A stretch of 64,000 nucleotides of DNA from Ignelater luminosus. Taxonomy: Eukaryota; Arthropoda; Insecta; Coleoptera; Elateridae. This document shows positions 23,359-35,042 of this stretch, piece after piece. Location of the stretch: the NCBI GenBank assembly GCA_011009095.1, contig VTPC01090430.1:1-64000 (forward strand). Direction: 5' to 3'. The position numbers and the translations under genes are program-made. A model generated the notes under the pieces. It was not told where the DNA came from, did no database searches, and was given only the letters and a program-made list of their open reading frames with translations. Numbering within the stretch: position 1 is the stretch's first letter; every line of letters begins with the position of its first letter.

Positions 23359-23422
23359 TATATAGTAAAAATAAAATTTTGTTAAATATACAGTCCACAT
23401 TTTTATTGAACTTAACAGGATG

Positions 23423-26400
23423 GTTAACCGTTTTCAAACAGAAACGATCCTGATTGGTGGTCTCCGCAAGCGACCACGTTCGTTTTTACTTTAAGAAGAT
23501 TAAAAGAAAAAAAGCTTTTTAACGACCAAAGCTGGCATGACTTAGGGAGGGTTCAAAAATGGCGCTGCAGCATATTTTCACACGGATTTGTGTTAAAACA
23601 TTGAACATTTAAATTGTATTAATTTATTTGTACATTTACTCTGTAATTATATTGCATTAAACTCAATCTTATAATGCTGTGACGCAGGCACCAATGCACT
23701 TTCCAACGTACGTCTTTGCTTTCTTGCCGTGGTTTCCTGTATGTCTTTTTTTCGAACACTTTTCGGGATTCGAATTAACTTTAGTAAGCACGCGATTCTG
23801 AAAAGTCATTTGTATTCGTATTGTAGCGAGATTTCTTCTCTCTCCCACATACCACATGTGGTGCAACGTCGAGCTTAGCTTCAACACCTTAGGTACCAAC
23901 AATATCACAACGCGCCAAGACAAGTCCACAGTATCTATCGTCAACTGTCCGCCGGTCATCTACAAACAACACTTCAGAGATGTACTAACCGCATCCGCCA
24001 GGACCATGGAAAGTCTCAGCTGCTAGCCAACATGTCTTAACTCTACGCAGCTCTACGCATGTCCTTCCAACAATCTCTACCACCAACCACTCCGGCCAAA
24101 GAGGCTCAGAAGCAGCCTAAACGGCCTCCCACCAGAATGAAGGAAAATAAAACAATGAACGACAGCAGCAGCAAAATCTTGTTTTGTTATAAATGATCAG
24201 AACTGAATACCTAATACCTTTAGCCAATAAACTGCTTTTGTCTGTTGTCACATCATCAAAACTATGTTGAGCGTATTAAATATATCCAAATTAGATACAT
24301 TACTTGGCCTCAAAACTGACTATCATTGATTTTTTTAAGTTAGAAAAAAATGATAATTGATCTTTATACTGGTACTGACTATTCTGGTAATAAGGTCTTT
24401 AAAATTACAAAAGCTATTCACAAATGCGAAAAACACAAACTAGATAAACACGTCTTAATTTTCAAGTATAAAATAAAACTGCAAGAAGCAACAGTTTAAA
24501 TGAGATTTGCTAGTTTTAATTGTTTATTATGCTAACAAGATATAATGATAGCATCCGTCACACCACTATATTAAGTGCCTACTTTAATTCTATGCAATTG
24601 TAGCTTCTAATACGTAACAGTAGTCTACATATTCAGTAAAATTGCAAAAACATTAATAAAACTGCAGTTTGTTTATTATTAAAGTGCTATGAAATAACTT
24701 AACTTTTTATTTATCTTGTTTAATTCTCGTTTAATTTATTTTTTTAATTTCCCTATTAATGTTGATAAAGGAAAAGGAGCAAATATTGATACAAACGCAG
24801 TAAATGAGAACCATAATAGAATATACTTGCGGGAAGTTAAGAGGGAAGGAAACATCAATAGACAGTATTACAACGCTGTTCCCTAGATAGGGTAGGGAAA
24901 ACACAATGGATTGGATAGTAATTGATAATAAGGAATATTGGGGAAGCAATTATGTTCGACATTTATTTGTTATTATAATTGATAAATCTGTTAAAGTCAT
25001 TATTATCATCAAGACTTAACAAATGAAGTTGATTAATTGTAATTTTGAATTTATAAAAGAAAAATACTAAATCAAAGAATATGATTTTGATTTATGTGTA
25101 ATAAAGACATCATCAAAGTAACAAAGTACACTCCTAGCTTTTATTACTAGATTACTACGTAGGTTGCGATAAAATTATTACAATTGCAACCACATAATGT
25201 AGATTTATTCTTTTATTTAAATTTTACGATAACATTATCACTTGATATGAAATAAACTTTATGAATACGGGTTATACATACATTTGAATTCATTTTTCAT
25301 CAATCTCGTTATAAATTTTCATTATACTTAATAATAAAACTAGGTCGAAGCTAGCGTAATATATAAAAATTTCCGTCACATACAATATATAACACACATA
25401 CTACACACCTTCAGAGTATATATCACCGATCTAGTTCCCGTAAGTCACTCTCTTATGATATTGACCTTTTTGTAACGTTTTGCATATTCATAATCTGATA
25501 GAAACGCCAACCCTGTTCCTGTCTACTCTACACCTACATTCTGTAGGTAGGGTGCCAAGAGAAATTTTTTAAAAATTGACCCCAATTTCGGGAATTATTT
25601 TTCTTTATTTTGCACAGAGTTTATCTCATTACACATTCATGCATTCTAAAATGCTCGACTGTTCTATTTTGTAGAACGTTTATGACGTGAACTGTTGATG
25701 AAGTTTTTTTTTGCATATCTAGGGTAGTTCTTTTTATGTTGCTAAGGATACAAACGATTTTAGACTAATATTATACGCCATCCAGTTTAATTTTGTATAT
25801 TACCCTTTTTTTCTTGCACGAATACCTAAAGAGAAAAAAAATTCTTGTATGAATTCCACTTGATATGTAGCATTTCAGACAAGAAAAACATTTTACAAAA
25901 TCTTAAGTTTATAATTTGAATATTTGTTTTGCTTAAAACTGCAAATATAAATTGACAAGCAATGGAAAATAATTAAATATTCAATCAATATTTTCTGCAC
26001 CATTGATTTTCTTCATGTATTATTGGAAAAAGCTGGCAGGTTTCAGCCAACTAATTTGAATGTCCTATTTTACTTTTATTCTTAATTGTTTCATTCGTGT
26101 TACGTTATCACATGATTATGGTAAACGCCAAAAAAAAACATTTGAGTTTAAGATATACCTAAAGCTACTAAAATGGGGATCAAATGATAAGTTTTCTGGT
26201 AAATTACTTTGTGTTCAAAAAAAAAGAGAAAAGAATAAGAAAAAGGATAATAAACAGAAAAAAGAATAAGACATAAAAGAAAAAGAAGAAGAATACAACT
26301 GGACTGGAAGCAAAATATTAAGTTTGTTGTTCAAAAATAACAAAAACTGCCATTAGAATTTCTGGATAATTCTTTTGAATACCTTCCTTGTCAGAAATAA

Positions 26401-26648
26401 CTGTGTAGTTTCAAAAGCTTTCCCAATTCCAAATAATCCAGTTACTGGTTCAGAATAAATGACAGATTATGAAGGTTAAATCTAAAACAGTCAGCGTACT
26501 TTCTGATGCCACGATGCGTACAATAAAATCTCAGATTAATAAAAGTGCCAGTAGTCTCGCTTTAACACTGGAGATGGGCGGGACCAACTAAAGTTCTCCA
26601 AGGAACGCCAGGAACGATACCTAATCCAGTATTGTCACAGGTAAAATA
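23423..26648. other. Intergenic DNA with one GC-richer patch, no gene recognised
   Basis: A GC-richer patch at about 23680-24180 contains the minus-strand frame 23669-23959, whose product is basic (QNRVLTKVNSNPEKCSKKRH) and has no recognised domain. On the plus strand, AATAAA at 24221-24226 follows this patch. It could be an exon or an element fragment. The remainder is AT-rich; 26210-26300 is a purine-rich low-complexity run. Confidence 0.45.
26210..26300. repeat. Purine-rich low-complexity tract
   Basis: Almost unbroken A and G on the plus strand (AAAAAGAGAAAAGAATAAG and similar). It creates a lysine-rich chance frame at the end of 26060-26269 that should not be called a gene. Confidence 0.75.
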
Positions 26649-27941
26649 ACACATGGGCTGAAAAGTCCCAGGCCTAACAAACAGATGGCGCTAGTTTTAT
26701 TGCATTCACCGCTTTTTCAGTTAGTACTAACCTTCAAAAGACAGCTGTTAAAATTTCATGATATTCTATTCATTATTTTGTGAGTTATTGTGCTAAGAGT
26801 GACGCTACTTTTGTTATTTTCAAAACAATGGATCAAAAACAATTTCGTGTTTTAATTTTACACTGCTTCTTGATGGGAAAAAATACCGTTCAAGCGAATC
26901 AATGGCTTGAAAAGTGTTATGGGGACTCCGCTCCATCAGAAACAACAATAAAACGTTGGTTGCTGACTTCAAACGTCGTCGTAGAGACACCGATGATGCA
27001 GAACGCAGTGGACGTCCAAATGAGGCGGTAACACCAGAAAACATCAAAAAAATCCACAAAATCGTTTTGAATGATCGAAAAGTGAAGTTGCGTGAGTTAG
27101 CTGACATCGTAAAGATATCAAAAGAACGTGTTGGCTTTATATTGCATGAGCATTTGACTATGAGAAAGCTCTGCTCAAAGTGGGTGCCGCGTTTGCTCAC
27201 TGTTCACCAAAAACAAGAACGTGTTGATGTTTCTGAGCAGTGTTTGGCCATGTTTAAACGTAACAAACCGGAATTTCTGCGTCGATATGTGACAATGGAT
27301 GAAACATGGATCCATCACTTCACTCCGGAATCAAAACGATCGTCATCTGAGTGGACAGCAACTGGTGAACCTCGTCCAAAGCGACCGAAAGCACAACAAT
27401 CGGCTGGAAAGGTTATGGCCTCGGTATTTTGGGATGTGCGTGGTGTAATATTCATCGACTATCTTGAAAAGGGAAATACCATCAACAGTAAATATTATAT
27501 AGCGTTATTGGAGCGTTTGAAGGCCGAAATTGCAAAGACACGACCGCATATGGCAAAGAAAAATATTTTGTTTCATCAAGACAACGCACCGTGTCACAAG
27601 TCAATCAAAACAATGGCAAAACTACATGAATTAAACTTCGAATTGCTCCCACATCCACCGTATTCGCCAGATTTGGCTCCCAGCGACTACTGGCTGTTCG
27701 CAGACCTAAAAAAAATGCTTGCCGGTAAGAAATTTCGCTCGAATGAAGAGGTTATCGCTGAAACTGAGCCCTATTTTGAGGCAAAAGATAAATCGTTCTA
27801 TAAAAGTGGTATTGAAATGTTAGAGCGGCGCTGGAATGATTGCGTTGTTCTTGATGGAAATTACGTTGATGAATAAAGCTAATTTTGAACAAAAAAAAAC
27901 GTGTTTTCTTTGTTAGGCCTGGGACTTTTCAGCCCATGTGT
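26649..27941 (+). mobile_element. Mariner element C (irritans type, 1293 bp)
   Basis: Perfect 33-bp inverted repeats beginning ACACATGGGCTGAAAAGTCC at both ends, flanked by TA (26647-26648 and 27942-27943). The transposase protein is of the irritans subfamily type. Identical ends show the copy is recent even though its ORF is broken by one base. Confidence 0.95.
26828..27876 (+). pseudogene. Mariner (irritans-type) transposase with one frameshift
   Basis: Starts MDQKQFRVLILHCFLMGKNT at 26828 and ends at TAA 27876. The reading frame changes once, near 26957-26962: TTGGTTGCTGAC lacks one T relative to the expected codons for W-F-A-D-F-K-R. After it, the second frame runs unbroken to the stop. 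All catalytic residues are kept: MDETWIHHFTPES, FHQDNAPCHKS and YSPDLAPSDYWLF (DD34D). DAERSGRPNEAVTPENIKKI and WVPRLLTVHQKQ are typical of the irritans subfamily. A single-base loss as the only lesion, with perfect terminal repeats, suggests very recent inactivation or an assembly error. Confidence 0.9.
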
Positions 27942-29580
27942 TAACTAGGTCAAAATCAATTGGGCTCCAACCGTTCTAGAGCAAAACCAGCTCTGAACGC
28001 AATGGTACGCACGGAAACGCTAGATAGATGAAAGAAATACATAGTTTAAAGCAGCTTCAAAAACGCAAAATGACAGACTCTTGACTTGTAGTAAAGCAAG
28101 ATCTTTTTCTGCGTGCATACTACAAGTGACAATAAAATCTCATACTCCCTGTATCGTGCCCCAATACGTCGTTAGTAAAATTTAGCATCAAACTATCAAT
28201 TTGTCAAAAACCAAATAATTAGAATGAAAATTTCGTAAAGGTAATTAACTAACTGTAAATAGCCAAAATACATAATTCAAATGAAGTTAAATAATCTAAT
28301 GTAAATCCATTAACGATAATTACAAAACTAAATCTAAAGAAATATCTATATGGGCTCTGAAATAGACGAACGCGGATGAACATAGTAGTAGATTTCTTAA
28401 ATGTTGATTAGTTCTTTAGTTAGAGAGCTTCAAAACTATTGCAATAACAGAAATTCTACTGGCTTCCTAGTCCGACATGGTTGGTACAAAAGCAAAGAAT
28501 GTGACATTTCGAGTTTGATTGCTGCTATATTCTAAGATATCTACTCCAGTAACAACTTAATGACTAACTTTTAGAAGCTAAAAGACACTTTTAGTAGATT
28601 AAAAATTTTATTTTTCATTAATAATTTTTTCCTAAAACGCAGGAGTGAAAAACAACCTTTCATTTAGTTTCTAGATTTATTTTTATCCAAAATTCTTAGT
28701 TGATGCAAACAGTGATAAGCAATATTTATAAAACACGCTTTCAGAGATAAATAACTTTTGGCTTGTTTTCAGTTTACATAATTACAGTTTCAAATCAATC
28801 AAACTCAATGTTTGACGTTCAATAGATAGGTACTTCAAGTTATTCAACTGGCCAAATTAGTTTGGAAACTATAGTAGTAGCAACAAAAACCAATTATCTA
28901 CGTATTTTTTTATGTATACAACGACAATAAAAGATTAAAAGAAAAGTAAGTAACTGTTTTTGCCAAAGCTCTTTAAAACATTAATTGGAATAAAAACATC
29001 AAATGAAAGCGGACATTAATATTATAATGTAACGTATCTTATTTATTTATTCCTTTTGTTCGCCTTCATTATCTCATGTATGGACTTCTTATAAAGAGGA
29101 GCTTTTACACGCCTACTTTTATCAACAGCATGATGTTCTACATAAATAACTGAATTTCCTGAAATCCATTTATATGTAGTATATAATATTAAATGCATCG
29201 GCCAACATTCTGGTCACTCACCTCTTGGCTAAATGCGTTTTGCAATTTACGTCGGACAGCTAAATTAGGTTAGAATAGTGTAGTACGTTCTGTACAAATT
29301 GATCGTTGTAAAACGAGGGAGATTATTATTTATATTGTACGTGTTTGCTAGTAACAACATTATTTTATAGATTTATCGAACAACTTTTAGGGTAGTAGTA
29401 ACAAGTTGATATGCGTGGGTATTGATTTCTAAATTATTATTAAAGTGTGGGGGTCAGCACAAAATAAATATTTTAAGGAAAATCGAAATAAATGAAAAGT
29501 GAAATGATAAATTGTTTTTGTAATCTTAAGAGGGAAGGAAAAATCGAAAACTAATCACTCCTTTTTTAATATTTTTTTTT
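27942..29580. other. AT-rich intergenic DNA, nothing recognised
   Basis: No coding, RNA or repeat signal was identified between mariner C and the assembly gap. Confidence 0.5.
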
Positions 29581-29896
29581 NNNNNNNNNNNNNNNNNNNN
29601 NNNNNNNNNNNNNNNNNNNNNNNNNNNNNNNNNNNNNNNNNNNNNNNNNNNNNNNNNNNNNNNNNNNNNNNNNNNNNNNNNNNNNNNNNNNNNNNNNNNN
29701 NNNNNNNNNNNNNNNNNNNNNNNNNNNNNNNNNNNNNNNNNNNNNNNNNNNNNNNNNNNNNNNNNNNNNNNNNNNNNNNNNNNNNNNNNNNNNNNNNNNN
29801 NNNNNNNNNNNNNNNNNNNNNNNNNNNNNNNNNNNNNNNNNNNNNNNNNNNNNNNNNNNNNNNNNNNNNNNNNNNNNNNNNNNNNNNNNNNNNNNN
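29581..29896. other. Assembly gap (316 Ns)
   Basis: Run of N. The minus-strand frames passing through it are artefacts of unknown bases. The gap is preceded by a poly-T run. Confidence 0.99.
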
Positions 29897-31364
29897 CATA
29901 TCAATGTGATACTCAATTTTATGTTGCAATTGATTCTACATGCTAATTTAAGTTAACAAGTACTGCTTTTAATGCAATTGAAAAAGTGGAATCTTGATAA
30001 CCAATACATAACGTCATAAAGTCATACCGAATCACGTGTAAAATACAAAACAGAAGTGGACCACTTTATGACAACAATTATTGGGTTATCTAGTTTATTA
30101 CATTAATTTGCAGGCACTGCTTAACGGATATATTTGTATTTACGCAGGGCCATACATAGTATCAGTAATGAATCTAGAGGTATTGAGATCAGAAATACAG
30201 TGTGAAACATTTATCAAACTATCAAAAATGTAAAAACAAAAACAAACCGAATTCTGTCAGTTTAGTTTTGGTGAAAGGTTAGGTACCCTTTTACTATGTT
30301 TTTCAACTTTTGAGAATTTCTAACATTCATTCAATTTTGTACTAATCCTAACTTTAAACTAGAGTACAAATAAGGAAACTGACAACGTAACAACAAGCTG
30401 CGAAAACTACAAAAACTAACCTTTCTAGAATTTTATATGTAAATTTTTACATTCCACTCTTGGCATCCATTCACCTAACATGATGGGTTTGATTTTTTCT
30501 TTTGATTACCAATAAAAACCGCATTGTTTGAGAAATCACGTCTTTGTGACCGGAGAATGTCAGGTGTATACGTCATGTAGAAACCACATATTGACCAATT
30601 CCTGACGTAAGTTTCTAAATTAAATTCATTCTTGTGTCGAATGTTTTTTTTCATCGCAGTTTCGTATTAAATCGAGTCTTGTTCAAAAATTAAATTGGAA
30701 AAGAGTTCAACAGGATTTTTTTGTAGTTTTTCAGTCGTCTATATTACACCAATAAGAGATTCAATTTCCAATTAAAAGTATTTAGATTGTTTAGACTTGC
30801 ACAACGCAAATAATTTTTTACGGTTCGAACACAGCATTTACTTAAACCGTTAGTGGAAGGGTGGACTGAGCTGTTAATAACAACTGAATTTCATAATAAT
30901 TTAAAAAGCCTTGAAAATGTTTTGAAATAAATAAGGAAAAATTGTTGATAACAATCTGAATGTTTCTTTAGTGTTTTTCGAGAGTTTCTCAGATTTCTTT
31001 AGCAATATCTTGAAAAGTTAAATTCCAACGTGCCAGTGTTCTTTAACAGATTTTTGTATTTACGCCGAAAAAAAAAGCATAAAAATTTATTTCTTTCTAG
31101 AAATCTTTAAGTGCAGAAATCTTTCTTTGAAATAGACTGGCGGTCTAAGATTATTTTCGTACATTTTTCTAAAAAAGTTCTGGATCATTGTACAGGTAGT
31201 TGTGCATATATGATTTTTATCTAAATCAACTTCCTGATTTTTCTCTGCCTCCTAGTTTGTCAAAATCGATTTTTCTTTGTTTTCTTACTGGCAGAGTTAA
31301 AGGGGTGCTCGTATACGTGATCAGTTGATTACACGTTCGAACTGTCAGGATATAAACTATTTTC

Positions 31365-31381
31365 CTATCTATCTATCTATC
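31365..31381. repeat. (CTAT)4 microsatellite
   Basis: Four perfect CTAT units plus one C. Confidence 0.9.
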
Positions 31382-34300
31382 CAGGCTGATTACTGATAAT
31401 AAAATCACCAAAAGTGATGCAAGAAGTATTTAACAAAAGAGTTTTATTATAATAAACTTTCATAGCAGTAAAAGTCAAAGCGAGTTTACTTAGTTATTAA
31501 GTAACGTGACAAACCTTGGACATACCAAAGCTGCCTAAGAAAAACTAATTTTATCATACAAGTTCATTGCTACTTGTAAAAAATACAAAAGCAACGAGTT
31601 TGAAAAATTTCAATGTAAACTGTCTTTACTGATTGTCAGTGTGCCAAATACAAATTAAGTGAAAGACGTATGCATCTGCCCTGTGGGTTTAAGTTGCGTA
31701 CGGTGTAATCCAAACTAATAATTAAGTATCTTTCAATATACAAGAATATTGCAAACACCAAAGAAAAGTAAGGAAAACCCACCCAGAAAAGACAAAGTAA
31801 CGAATTCTGTGAGCAGCCTGTATCATTATCAAAAAGAATAAAAATAATAATAGCGGAAAAAATAATAGTAAATCGTAGATGTTAAAAACTAAATTTCTTC
31901 ACTTTTTTGAAGTTTGTTCTTGATGAATGACTCTAATAAATTATTTTCTAATATCAAAAGAAAATCCAAGACTACAATCATTGCATTTTCTCAGCAACCT
32001 TAGATCAATAAAATCTGGCAGTAATTCAAAATCAACAAAGTAAAGCAAAATTAATTTATTACCTTCGTATTTACCAGCTTTATTAGTCTTTCCATTCATA
32101 TTAAAACACGTTTATTCATAAATACCCGTTTTTTATGATGTCAAAGTTGCGATTACTTTAATTTTCCAGTGCTATTGCATATATTACAAGGCTACTGTTA
32201 TTGATTGCTCCTTAAACATTTTTCGCTTCCAAAACACATTATTATTATTCTTTCTTTGGTTTACAAATTATTGCACCCGAAAAATATTCCAGATTCCTAC
32301 TGCGCCAACTTAAATTACACGGAAAAAATAAATCTAAGATCTTGAAGTCAAGGCTCTGACAGTGAAAGCGAAAATAATGTAATTTTCTTAGTAGCAAATT
32401 CAATTTGCCCGCCGTTTGGTTTCGTAAAGATCACAAGGAAATCTAGAAATTATTACTGATATTTTGCAGAAGAAGAATAAAGAATGCGTAGCCGATAAAA
32501 ACATCATTAAAGATCTCTTTTTTTCCATGCAGATAATCTAAATAAATATCTGAAGAGGTTTTCCATTATAATTTATTTTTGCAACATAATTCATTTCAAT
32601 CTCAACCAGTAATAGCAGACTTAAGAGTGTTGCTGCCAATTTTAAAATTTTTTACCAAACGTAAATCGTAAAGGAAGTTCTAAAATTAAACCGAAACTAA
32701 GACAAAAGTATAAAGCAGAGCCAAGACACGCATCAAAAACTAAAGTAAATAAATTCTTAATGGCTTTAGATTTAATTACTCTCGAAAAATGTTTAAAGTT
32801 CAATTTATAAACAAAAAAAACATCATAACAATCCAGGATTATTATTTTTGGAAAGTTAATCAAAGTCCTGAACTTTATTTTTTCGTTACCCTCATTTAAA
32901 AACTTTTATTATAAAAATAACTTTGACGGTTGTAAAACCTACTTGTGATTTATCTTGATTTTACATTTTACAGTGATTCATTGACGTCAAAAGAAAATGG
33001 TTTGGTTCAAACTAAAATTTTACATAACGTATTAAAAGTTTTGGGGAACTTGTATGTTTTTGTTTAAACTCGAAAACTTAGATTAGTTAATAAAATTTTA
33101 TATAAAACTGTAATTTAGTAATTTTATTAAAATAATATAAACATAATAAGATATTCGTGTTTATAAAACGGTTAAGTAGTTTGAAGATTGAGACACGCAG
33201 ACTGCTTGAATAAAATATTGGAATTTAAGTGTAGGACGTTCAGAAAAATAAGAAAATGTAAAGAGAACGTAAGAGTGAAACAAATAAATAATAATGATAA
33301 TAATAATTGATTTGTGTTAATTACATTTTGCACATGCCTGTCTTTTGGTCGCGGAAATTTTCCATTTGCATGTAAACACTTCCTTAATTATTTTTTCTAT
33401 TTTCTTCTTCTTATAAAAAATAAATTCTTGTGCTGCCTTTCCGTAATAGACAGTAACTAGCCGTTACTACTGATACTTTTTAAAGTAAGTTGAAATTATG
33501 TAACTTAAATTTATAAATTGCATAATTGCGTAATTTCTTAAAAAAAAACAAGTTACAAACAAAAAATATTTTTTATCTTTCACACAGAAAAAACAGTAAA
33601 GGTTAGAACTTTAGAAGTTAGAACAAATCACAGAAAATAAAAGAAATTTCTAGAAACTATGTAACTTGAGTTGTATACGATTGAAGTGCGATAAAAGAAA
33701 CCGTCAGTCACTTCTAAAGGTTCTTACATTTCTAATTTTCAGTAAACGCCGGAAACTAAACCCTGTAGATTCCGGTTAATTCAATTTGGAAACCATTTCC
33801 TTTAAAAAAGAATTACCTAGAAAATAAATATATTTTACTACTTTCTGCACACCATTTTGCATGTTACAATAGAAAATTCATTTATAGCAGCTGATGTTTG
33901 AAAAACAAATGAATTTTTAATGCGGAAATCGTGTAATGACAATTAAACATTTAGATAAGAAAATAAATCAGTTTAAAATTTTTTCACATATTATTATGAT
34001 CAATTATATAATTTCTATACAGAGTGTTATCAGAAAAGTGCCGTATTGTTTGGTTTAGGCTTTAATATAAATAATTCAACCTTTGTTTTACATATTCCCA
34101 ATAGCTTCATACATTCAACTCAAAACAAATTGAAAATATCAAATAACAAAAATATGGAACACTAAAAATGTCAACAACCTCTTTATGGTTTTTCTTTTAT
34201 ATTTCAATACACATAAAGAAGTGTCAATAAACCGAAAAGGGCATGACCTTTCTTGTATTTCAATTCAAGTGTAATAAAACCTGAAAAAGTAACTAGTCCG

Positions 34301-34954
34301 ATTCTGCTTTAGATAATTTATTTATTAAAATCAATGGTAGTATAATAACACATTCTTTTCAAATCTGATAAAGCAGAAAAACAGCAATTCAAAAAATTGT
34401 GTAGATTGGAGTAGATGAGGGCACGTAAAATACGTATCGATAACACAGAGCTATCACACGCAACACGAACCATACACTTCAGCAAATTTGTTTCACACAT
34501 GAATAAATTTTTGGAAGAGAGAGAATGTGTTTGAATCGTTTGAATATAATAATCTTGAAATGTTTTGTCAATAAGCGGCGAACGTAAACCTTAAGCGTAA
34601 CAATGGACTCAGAAAGTGTTAATCTCCTTTTATACTACAGCATAGCGTTTTGATGATGTTCTGAAAGCCTTGTATTTAGGAAATTCGTTATGAAAAATTC
34701 AAGTAAAGATTTATGGTTGAAACTTGTTTTCAGAATTTTTTCAAAGATGTAATTATTGAGATTGGCATTTTAGTTTGAGAAAATTAGTGCTAATGTTCTC
34801 GACCTTAATGATATTTTGATTTTACTTTTTACGTTAACGAAATGCAATATCGATTCAAGTACTAGGTTTATTGGTCTTTTTTCCTTCATCTTGATTTACT
34901 TGAATGTTAATAAAATTTAACATTTTTTCTGTTTTTATATTCCTGATTTTCAAA

Positions 34955-34990
34955 GTTGCAAATTGCAGTAGATTACCGTAAACTAAATGG
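34955..34990. repeat. Left copy of a 34-bp direct repeat flanking the Tc1 element
   Basis: Contains GCAGTAGATTACCGTAAACT and matches 28 of 34 bases with 36879-36914 in the same orientation. It lies about 50 bases outside the Tc1 left end. Confidence 0.65.
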
Positions 34991-35042
34991 TATGTTTACT
35001 CGTCTCACCTATTCTTCACTAAACATCAAGCAGCTACATGTA

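Larger units (their letters stand above)
21836..23417. mobile_element. Solo LTR (TGTTA...TAACA) with 5-bp target duplication, split by mariner B
   Basis: The element begins TGTTATGATTTAAC at 21836 and ends TTGAACTTAACA at 23417. The ends form the inverted pair TGTTA/TAACA with TG...CA borders. Identical GGATG pentamers flank it at 21831-21835 and 23418-23422. Removing the mariner and one TA leaves about 287 bases. A TATA-like CCATAAAAATATTT (about 22039) and AATAAAATTT past the mariner (about 23370) fit promoter and poly(A) signals. No second LTR or internal gag-pol coding lies next to it, so it looks like a solo LTR left by recombination. The TGTTA/TAACA ends and short length suggest a copia-type element, but the superfamily is inferred. 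Strand is taken from the TATA-then-AATAAA order and is not certain. Confidence 0.82.
29897..35042. other. AT-rich intergenic DNA, nothing recognised
   Basis: About 5.1 kb with only short chance frames (for example 32642-32863 minus and 34318-34500 minus), none with a domain. A (CTAT)4 microsatellite lies at 31365-31381. Confidence 0.45.

Noticed and set aside
21786-23417. Alternative LTR start at TGTTAAAGG (21786)
   Set aside because: The flanking pentamer TGACC does not match GGATG on the right, whereas the start at 21836 gives a perfect GGATG pair.
23669-23959. 96-codon basic minus-strand frame
   Set aside because: No domain, no splice context, and the AATAAA nearby is on the other strand. 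It may be part of an element or chance.
25525-25560. Small palindrome CCTACATTCTGTAGG
   Set aside because: A 6-bp stem is expected by chance in sequence of this length.
29555-29929. Two long minus-strand frames across the N run
   Set aside because: They consist almost wholly of unknown residues and exist only because Ns contain no stop codons.
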